DNA of 64,000 nt from an uncultured bacterium (GTDB lineage Bacteria; Bacteroidota; Bacteroidia; Bacteroidales; Bacteroidaceae). Below, piece after piece: positions 58,901 through 64,000 of the stretch (position 1 is the stretch's first letter; each line of letters starts with the position of its first letter). The notes beneath the pieces were generated by a model. The model had not been told where the DNA came from. It made no database searches and saw only the letters and a program-made list of their open reading frames with translations. The stretch spans positions 21,048 to 85,047 of the forward strand of contig CAJMNM010000010.1 of the NCBI GenBank assembly GCA_905214795.1, in the 5' to 3' direction. The position numbers were made by a program, and so were the translations under genes.

Positions 58901-61507
58901 ACACAGGCAGAAATAGATATTATAAAAAAATATGTAAATACAGAAGCACCGGTAGGCGGCTTAAACCACAAGCTTGTGCTTCATCAGCCCAATCTTGACA
59001 TCACCATATTGGAATCAGGATTGCAACTTGTAATCAGTCCTATTCCGGCAGTCAAGCCCAGTGACATCGAACAGGATGAATGGGAAAAGATTTGCTGGGA
59101 TTATGTCCCTCTACGGCTTACCGTAAGTGGAGAAGCACCCCAATTACATGCCGGATTTAATATCACAAAATATCCAGATAACTTTAATCCGGATTTGCGT
59201 ATTGGTATAGATCAGGTAAAAACTGCGGCAACAAATGGAGGTACAACCGATTTGGTTGTAAGTTTGAGAGGTGCAGTCTATACAAATGAGAATGTCGAAA
59301 ATCTGGGATTGATAGACAATCTGGGTGGCGATGTGGATTATCAGCAGATTTATCTGACCGGTTCAGATGACCCAGCCTATCAAAATCTGCTGAACAATCC
59401 GAATTTCACCCAATATACTTTGCCTATCGGAAGAATTATCAGTCTTGAGGCTCATGAATACAAAGAAGGCAACTACAATAAGAAAAATGAGGCCACAATA
59501 CGATTCAATCTGGATGAGCAGACATTAAGCGATGGCAGCACATTTAAGTTCGAGCCACGCGAAGGATATTACTATACCTTCACTATACATTTTGCAGAAC
59601 ATGGCTCTAGCGTAAACAGCTGCTGGGGATCATTCCCAATGTCAATGAAAATTGTGCCAAAGAATCTGGTATGGACCGGTCAAGGAAACACCGACAACTG
59701 GAACAATGACGACAACTGGAAACGGGCCGACGCGACCGATTTGAAGCATACAGACGGAACCTATACCACTAATCAGGAGAACACAACAAGCAAAGGTTTC
59801 GTACCGATGTTGTTCTCCAATGTCATTATGCCAAAAGACAGTAAAGTGGAACTCTACATAGCCGGTTTTGGCGACGGTGGCAACGGTTGGATAAATACCA
59901 GCCGACCGGATTACATGGAGATGCCAACCGAGAACATCCAGTATGACCTGATGGCTTACGACGGAACTGACGGTACACTCAGCACCCAGCGTTACCGTGT
60001 AAATATCTGTAACGACATCCACTTCGAACCGGGCGCGCAAATGTTACATGCGGAACAGCTTATTTATAACAAGGCATGGACTGATGTGGAAATCACCCCA
60101 GGACAGTGGACTGCGATAAGCACACCGTTGCAGAGCGTGGTTGCGGGTGACTGGTATACCCCAACCTCAGGCAGACAGGAAACCGAATATTTCAAGGACA
60201 TCACCTTCAACGCTACAGACTACAACCGGCTGAATCCGGCCGTATATCAACGCAGCTGGAGCACGGGAGCAAACATTGTGGAAAGCGGCAATGCGGAAAC
60301 CCCGGTTTCGTTCGACACTGAATGGAGCGCCGCCTACAACGATGCCGGTGTACCTTATACAGTCGGTAACGGTTTCTCCATCAAGGCTGTTTCGGGACAA
60401 ACACCTCTGTTGTTCCGTTTCCCGAAAGCCGATACCAACTACGCCGTAAGTAAGAATGGAAATATCGATCGCAGCAACTCCGGCAAACTGTTCATAAGCC
60501 AGCTTGTTGACCGTTCTGACCCATTCCTATATAAGCATTCAGATGAAATTACCGCCACACTCACCCCGTCTGCTGACGGCAATTATCTGATGGTGGGCAA
60601 TCCGTTCATGGCAGCAATGGATGTGCAGGCATTTATGGAAGCAAACACAGACGTTCTTGCTCAAAAGTACTGGTACACCTCGGACCTTTCAACTGTAGCT
60701 GTCACATATAACGAGGCGACTCAAAGCTGGTCTGATAATACCTATCTGTTACCTCCTTATGGGGTATTCTATGTCGAGGCTTTAAATGCTCCTCAGAATC
60801 CGGTAAAGGTTAAATTCAGTGCCGGCATGCAGAAAATTGGTACATCATTATTGCAGAACGAAACGGCAAATTCGCTTAAGATAACTGCCGAAAGTGCAAA
60901 AGGTAATACCTACGCGACCCTGCTCTACGCCAACTCGGCCGACAATGTTTACGGAACTGAAGACGCGGAACTGATACAGAACCTGGACGGCAACAACACA
61001 CAGATTCCGACTGTATATACCGTGGCATACAACAAAGCTGTAAGTGCCAATCAGGTGAAAGACACTCAGAGAATACCGCTCGGTGTATTTGCAGCAGATG
61101 ACAGTCCGGTGAATCTGACTTTCACCGGAACCGGAACAATCAGGAATGCCGCATTGTATGACGCACAGACAGGGACGGAAACAACGTTGTATGACGGTTT
61201 CGTACTTAATGTGACCGGAGCTACCCACGGACGTTACTTCATCGTTGGAAACGGCAACGCCACCGGAATAAGCACGCCGACCGAAGTTTCTCAGATTAAT
61301 ATCGCATCTGTTGTTCCTCACCAGATTATTGTCACCTCTGATACTGAAATAAGTAAAGTGAGCATATGGACTACAGACGGCATGCTGATAAAACAAACCC
61401 AACCGGATGATTATACATGCACCATCGAAGGTCTGGACAGCGGCATGGCTATCGTAAAGACAGAAACGACATCAGGTTGTACCATCAAAAAGATAATGAT
61501 AAAATAA
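55904..61507 (+). CDS. Very large secreted protein with T9SS-type tail, last gene of the fimbrial operon
   Basis: About 1867 residues from the ATG at 55904 (another ATG follows directly). A GGAGGG lies 5 bases upstream, an unusually good Shine-Dalgarno match for this phylum. A cleavable signal peptide (FSLLVSFLLCISSAWGQ) without lipobox precedes long beta-rich sequence. A galactose-binding-like segment lies near residues 560-700 (MVSAWVKSADENANDSEN, GGDFYLDEIEVFIAQPTASV). The rest matches no family I recognise, and no clear von Willebrand A metal site is seen. The last 80 residues (IVTSDTEISKVSIWTTDGML to IKKIMIK) resemble a type IX secretion sorting domain. Its place after four Mfa-type genes is that of mfa5 in Porphyromonas, so a tip adhesin is a reasonable inference. 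Confidence 0.75.
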   Translation: MMRHNIKNLFSLLVSFLLCISSAWGQTINNNYQNTRVQHKTTGNKWFLMRSELSPEAKNMDTFNDDITSFRNSYTRDDIQATHTYIDTLYVRKGDEVTLYLPLLSSSLNQLSGQAYQRWYNFITERPFSYTSNGRNTRDLVSFTKDAYRFLNGYLGGLNIGLGNNFLNSITFTYPTDYNYNQYVSNGFNNGSAGNNYYIIACDASGYLDFDSNNYNTSFRSSGYTEPTISLRAIYYIIGVDGRGGNNETDMWKNGYGRLSQTAYQGGDGDGKKFLEEYNITFPCDHLGNQTDEVLSLSKDARGYRITNDQNDNLNVSISSPGDVFSLLTGGNTNSASGGSETSSFTLSGRRRVITFRKKDAGERKPWSVADGQTATVIVTKTVGSTTYNIAKFNLTFKKENRLLTQHQLDRIDKARMGTDNSVTNESWYQANFQNRTPEFLRNNYKLLTSRTLDYDPDVADISDQDWYYPFPVDWGYSSYAFFDGSNSDHFNGSTDGNSNYNSQPFAEWGNYAITNEYVGYGDKAKNSIKRPTNPTLGGKNGDGYFIYVDASDRPGTIMTLPFTENLCRGTKLMVSAWVKSADENANDSENSAMLFTIYGIDANGNKTALYSQSTGQITTTTYLTTGDGNEYTDRNGYGGSQNDWYQIFFSFVNDNEFNSQFVSYELKIDNNCASTAGGDFYLDEIEVFIAQPTASVTQKDFTCSGERTLLTINLDWNQLCERIGIDADGTRDAANGLDICFIDQIKYNNAIAGKDLTNTNDITEALKASVIMIGAGEEAGYDREIGSLFFHENFDGNTQYEPTKENLAINNVDQTEDKAYFYKTGTKDADNRRLVVDFYSDMSPNTPYLLLMRDNTGDTPTLGDFAQEMYDPCAMQSTIYVTSQTIIKINGEVAHPESDLCIGQAFNFSAQMRVPQLDADGNVERDPVTGEEIYTLLEGTTVYFDWFFGDEAEFNQDVNGTSLATALSSLRDIPAYRDITNLNGVVPQQAIPGVHNGLTQAEIDIIKKYVNTEAPVGGLNHKLVLHQPNLDITILESGLQLVISPIPAVKPSDIEQDEWEKICWDYVPLRLTVSGEAPQLHAGFNITKYPDNFNPDLRIGIDQVKTAATNGGTTDLVVSLRGAVYTNENVENLGLIDNLGGDVDYQQIYLTGSDDPAYQNLLNNPNFTQYTLPIGRIISLEAHEYKEGNYNKKNEATIRFNLDEQTLSDGSTFKFEPREGYYYTFTIHFAEHGSSVNSCWGSFPMSMKIVPKNLVWTGQGNTDNWNNDDNWKRADATDLKHTDGTYTTNQENTTSKGFVPMLFSNVIMPKDSKVELYIAGFGDGGNGWINTSRPDYMEMPTENIQYDLMAYDGTDGTLSTQRYRVNICNDIHFEPGAQMLHAEQLIYNKAWTDVEITPGQWTAISTPLQSVVAGDWYTPTSGRQETEYFKDITFNATDYNRLNPAVYQRSWSTGANIVESGNAETPVSFDTEWSAAYNDAGVPYTVGNGFSIKAVSGQTPLLFRFPKADTNYAVSKNGNIDRSNSGKLFISQLVDRSDPFLYKHSDEITATLTPSADGNYLMVGNPFMAAMDVQAFMEANTDVLAQKYWYTSDLSTVAVTYNEATQSWSDNTYLLPPYGVFYVEALNAPQNPVKVKFSAGMQKIGTSLLQNETANSLKITAESAKGNTYATLLYANSADNVYGTEDAELIQNLDGNNTQIPTVYTVAYNKAVSANQVKDTQRIPLGVFAADDSPVNLTFTGTGTIRNAALYDAQTGTETTLYDGFVLNVTGATHGRYFIVGNGNATGISTPTEVSQINIASVVPHQIIVTSDTEISKVSIWTTDGMLIKQTQPDDYTCTIEGLDSGMAIVKTETTSGCTIKKIMIK

Positions 61508-61548
61508 TCACTGTTTTTAAAGAAAAGATAACTTAATCTACTCTCGTG

Positions 61549-61590
61549 CCCCCGGAAAGCCTTTCTGCTTTTCCGGGGACATTTTTTATA
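61549..61590 (+). terminator. Terminator of the fimbrial operon
   Basis: CCCCGGAAA (61550-61558) pairs with TTTCCGGGG (61570-61578) around an 11-base loop, followed by ACATTTTTTATA. It starts 42 bases after the stop of the last fimbrial gene. Confidence 0.88.
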
Positions 61591-61761
61591 TCTATGCTAC
61601 ATCATTAGTGCCACATTAAAATCGAGACCATAAAAGAAATATTGACATAGGAATACACGGCAGAAATATTAAAAGCATTCCATATTCAAATATTATTTTC
61701 CCAAAAAACTCCTTCACCCCTTCACATGTCATTATAGCATACTTACATTCAGCGCATTGCG

Positions 61762-61782
61762 TGTGAAGGACTATCCTTCACA
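61762..61782. repeat. Palindrome TGTGAAGG-N5-CCTTCACA, copy B site 1
   Basis: Perfect 8-bp arms with a 5-base spacer. A further CCTTCAC half-site follows at once (61784-61790). Confidence 0.7.
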
Positions 61783-62076
61783 TCCTTCACTTAAACACTT
61801 TTGAGATGTAAACCGGCTTTTTTGAGACCATAACGTAGAATTTCTGTCAGAAAATCTGGTTTTTTCATCCCTAAATCCATGATTTTCCGTCCGTTTTTTC
61901 CCATCATCCCCGCAGCCGTGCAGAAAAATATTCCGGTACGGTAACGGGTATCACCGTAACAGTGCGGAAAAATATTCGTAAAGTGCAGGATTGAATCCGT
62001 AACCGTACGGAAAAAAACTCGTAACCGTATACGTTTTGTAAAACCGGAGGTGACTGTGAAGGACCGGTGAAGGAGA

Positions 62077-62097
62077 TGTGAAGGACTGTCCTTCACA
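62077..62097. repeat. Palindrome TGTGAAGG-N5-CCTTCACA, copy B site 2
   Basis: Perfect 8-bp arms, 315 bases after site 1, with flanking half-sites GTGAAGGACC and GTGAAGGAGT as in copy A. Confidence 0.7.
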
Positions 62098-62335
62098 CTT
62101 AACTTTCTGTCCGCCTGATATTTAAATGGCATTGTGAAGGAGTAAGGCCGGAAAGTGAAAAAATACCTTTATAGGGAAAACACAGGGGCGCGCGGGCACG
62201 ATACTTCTTCCGTCACGGACGGAATCGATTCCCGACAAGCGGACAAACGGCAGGGAAAGCAGCAAAATGTGACGGAATGCGTTCAAGAATGACCAAAAGT
62301 TACCAAAAGCTGCCACGGTGGTTTCCAGCCCGTCG

Positions 62336-62343
62336 TATATTTG
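62336..62343 (+). promoter_or_regulatory. -7 promoter box of the VapE-type gene
   Basis: TATATTTG matches TAnnTTTG, 20 bases before the ATG at 62364, and is conserved in copy A. It lies inside the upstream extension of the reading frame, which argues that translation starts at 62364 and not at 62277. Confidence 0.6.
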
Positions 62344-62363
62344 TTCCAAAAAACAAAAATGCC

Positions 62364-63827
62364 ATGGACACAGTCAGCATAATCATAAGGCGCGCAGCAA
62401 GAAGATGGGCGGAGAAACGGCTAGCAAAGCCGTCATCCGGACAGGAGCGCACTGAAACGGCAATAACCGAGACAACGGCAGATAAGGCAACAATACCGGT
62501 TGAGGCGGCAACTGCGGATAAAGCTGTGTCGGAACAGACGGAGACAGTCACTCTACCGGCCGGTGACCGCAAAGCAGTAAAAGAAGCCGGTAAGAACAAT
62601 CAGGGTCTCCGCAAAACGAAAGCTTCCGGAGAGCATACTGCCACAGCAAAGGAGTGCCGTCACTCACAGACGGAATACACCACGGAGGAACTTTTGCAGG
62701 ATTTTCTCGCCACACGTTACCGGTTCAGATATAACGTACTGACGGAGGTTACAGAATATGCACCGGCACAAATGGCAGACGGGGGCGGACCTAATACGGC
62801 AGATTTCCGTCCCGTCAATGTGCGGGCATTGAACACCTTCTGCATTGAGGCACACCGTGAGGGCATTCCCTGCTGGGACCGTGACATGTCGCGTCTGGTC
62901 AATTCGGCTTCCGTGCCGGACCATCATCCCTTTACCGCTTACTTCGACCGCTTGCCGGCATGGGACGGAAAGGACCGTATCGATGCGCTGGCAGCCCGTG
63001 TGTCGGACAGCGGTTTCTGGAAAAGGCATTTCCACCGCTGGCTGCTGGCCGTCGTCGCACAGTGGACGGGGCGCGACCGTCTGCATGCCAACAGCGTAGC
63101 ACCGCTGCTGGTCAGCGCGGCACAGGGCATGGGCAAGTCGGCCTTCTGCCGTGCGCTGCTGCCGCCGGAGCTGCGTGCCTATTACAGCGACTGTGTGGAC
63201 CTGAACGCGCCCGAGAGCGTCGGGCGCAAGCTGACCGAACTGGGACTGCTCAATCTGGACGAGTTCGACCGCATAGGTCCCAGACGTCAGCCGCAGCTGA
63301 AAAACCTCATGCAGCTCTCGTCCATGAACCTGCGCAAGGCGTACAGCCGCCATACCGGCACACGCAGGCGCATCGCCTCGTTTATCGGAACAAGCAACAG
63401 CCGTGAGCTGCTGACCGACCCGTCGGGAAGCAGACGCTTCATTTGTATGGAGGTGGAGCACCCCATTGACTGCACAGGAATAGAGCATGACATGATTTTC
63501 GCGCAGCTGAAGGAGGAACTGGCACGGGGTGAACGTTACTGGTTCAACGCGGATGAAGAAGCTGAACTGCAGGCGCACAATATGGACTTTTACCGCATCA
63601 ATCCCACGGAGGACATAATCAGACGACGTTTCCGCATACCCAAGCCCGGAGAGACGCCTGTGCTGATGGCGCTTGAGGAGGTGATGGAGCTTATCAGGAA
63701 AGGAAACCGTTATGCCCTGCGTGGAATCAGCACACAAGCCTTTGCACGCTCGTTGCTGGCAGCCGGATTCACCCGCAGACATACACGCGAGGGAAACCGC
63801 TATGAAGTGGCAGTAAGGAAGACTTAA
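62364..63827 (+). CDS. VapE/VirE-family P-loop ATPase (phage or mobile-element helicase-like)
   Basis: A 487-residue protein. The ATG at 62364 is chosen because an upstream ATG at 62277 would place the promoter inside the gene. A charged, low-complexity N-terminal stretch (about 20-105) leads to the VapE/VirE domain (about 110-400). It has HPFTAYFDRLPAWDGKDRID, Walker A QGMGKSAF with Lys258, Walker B LLNLDEFDR with Asp299/Glu300, TSNSRELL and the GSRRF arginine finger (Arg357/358). The C-terminal 100 residues form a winged-helix-like end (LRGISTQAFARSLLAAGFTR). Relatives are superfamily-3-like helicases of phages, satellites and islands. No primase domain is present, unlike longer VapE proteins. 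The gene is visibly richer in G+C than the polysaccharide locus, a sign of transfer. Confidence 0.87.
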   Translation: MDTVSIIIRRAARRWAEKRLAKPSSGQERTETAITETTADKATIPVEAATADKAVSEQTETVTLPAGDRKAVKEAGKNNQGLRKTKASGEHTATAKECRHSQTEYTTEELLQDFLATRYRFRYNVLTEVTEYAPAQMADGGGPNTADFRPVNVRALNTFCIEAHREGIPCWDRDMSRLVNSASVPDHHPFTAYFDRLPAWDGKDRIDALAARVSDSGFWKRHFHRWLLAVVAQWTGRDRLHANSVAPLLVSAAQGMGKSAFCRALLPPELRAYYSDCVDLNAPESVGRKLTELGLLNLDEFDRIGPRRQPQLKNLMQLSSMNLRKAYSRHTGTRRRIASFIGTSNSRELLTDPSGSRRFICMEVEHPIDCTGIEHDMIFAQLKEELARGERYWFNADEEAELQAHNMDFYRINPTEDIIRRRFRIPKPGETPVLMALEEVMELIRKGNRYALRGISTQAFARSLLAAGFTRRHTREGNRYEVAVRKT

Positions 63828-63971
63828 GGCAAGAGGATGAGCCCGTATTGCGGCATTCTCAGATAAAGTATCCTAAGATACGGATGGACGACAATACAGC
63901 AGCAGAGATGGCCTCACGCAGCCAGAAACATACAAAACAACCGTAATTCTCAGAGGGGAGTAATCAGAAAC

Positions 63972-64000
63972 ATGTCAAAGGACGGTGTCACAGCCGCCTG
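63972..64000 (+). CDS. Possible start of another gene, cut by the right edge
   Basis: An ATG at 63972 preceded by GAGGGGAG opens a frame (MSKDGVTAA) that runs to the window end. Nine codons are too few to name a family. It would be the next gene of the VapE-type element if real. The 145 bases before it hold a small GTATC/GATAC hairpin (63868-63881) and no other supported gene. Confidence 0.25.

Larger units (their letters stand above)
61700..62358 (+). repeat. Conserved non-coding leader, copy B (in front of the VapE-type gene)
   Basis: Second copy of the stretch at 19499-20142, with the same order of landmarks: CTTCACCCCTTCACAT, two palindromes, the near-identical block 61918-62036, GTGAAGGAGTAAGG, TATAGGGAAAAC with a GC-rich tract, and a TATATTTG box. 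Open frames on either strand inside it follow the DNA similarity but shift frame between copies, so they are not treated as genes. It probably serves regulation or replication of the element whose ATPase gene follows. Confidence 0.85.

Noticed and set aside
61791..62349. Minus-strand frames in leader copy B
   Set aside because: Same reason as for copy A; they also run across the palindromes and the promoter of the plus-strand gene.
62277..62363. Upstream ATG extension of the VapE-type gene
   Set aside because: The extension contains the conserved TATATTTG box and is not kept as coding in copy A.
62664..63782. 372-codon minus-strand frame opposite the VapE-type gene
   Set aside because: The plus strand carries all Walker and arginine-finger motifs. 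The antisense frame is a by-product of high G+C content.
1..64000. Search for CRISPR arrays, tRNA and rRNA genes, and insertion sequences
   Set aside because: No regularly spaced direct repeats, cloverleaf-like sequences, rRNA segments or transposase genes were recognised by reading. A program scan would be needed to exclude short or degenerate cases.

Overview
The window is a chromosome segment from a member of the Bacteroidales, most likely a gut Bacteroides, Phocaeicola or Prevotella relative. The case rests on paired SusC/SusD genes, a one-piece hybrid two-component regulator, Mfa/Fim-type fimbrillins, C-terminal tails of the type IX secretion kind, and recurring TAnnTTTG -7 promoter boxes. 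No ribosomal RNA, tRNA or CRISPR array was seen. The species cannot be fixed from this sequence alone.

Positions 1-38828 form a large polysaccharide utilisation locus. On the minus strand one long operon (18759 down to 545) encodes a multi-domain FAS1 lipoprotein, SusC, SusD, two more FAS1 lipoproteins, a second SusC/SusD pair and a VCBS-repeat protein. It ends at a strong terminator, followed by the 5' part of a GH3 gene cut by the window edge. A second minus-strand unit encodes GH95 and GH92 enzymes. Divergent from it lies the hybrid two-component regulator (25202-29263), followed on the plus strand by GH2, a sialate O-acetylesterase-like enzyme and two GH36 enzymes. Repeats of TGACGCAT upstream of GH95 and GH2 are candidate regulator binding sites. 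The enzyme set (alpha-mannosidase, fucosidase-type, alpha-galactosidase-type, acetylesterase, GH2, GH3) points to a branched, acetylated, mixed-sugar glycan of plant or host origin. The exact substrate is not visible.

Positions 38886-45164 carry two convergent large exported proteins, a CotH-family protein and a LamG plus GH43-like protein, separated by a bidirectional terminator.

Positions 45622-61588 are a fimbrial locus with its own DNA switch. A tyrosine recombinase gene is followed by a 643-bp segment bounded by perfect 26-bp inverted repeats. Seven co-oriented genes come next: DUF3575, DUF3868/OmpA-like, an Mfa1-like fimbrillin, an Mfa2/FimB-like anchor, two further fimbrillin-like lipoproteins, and a very large secreted protein of about 1867 residues. 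The last five recall the mfa1-mfa5 order of Porphyromonas gingivalis. The best promoter matches inside the segment point away from the operon as written, so this copy may be in the OFF state.

From about 61700 to the right edge lies a VapE/VirE-type P-loop ATPase gene, visibly richer in G+C, behind a conserved about 650-bp non-coding leader full of TGTGAAGG/CCTTCACA motifs. A second copy of that leader, without its gene, sits at 19499-20142 inside the polysaccharide locus. The two copies look like traces of one family of mobile or satellite-like elements.
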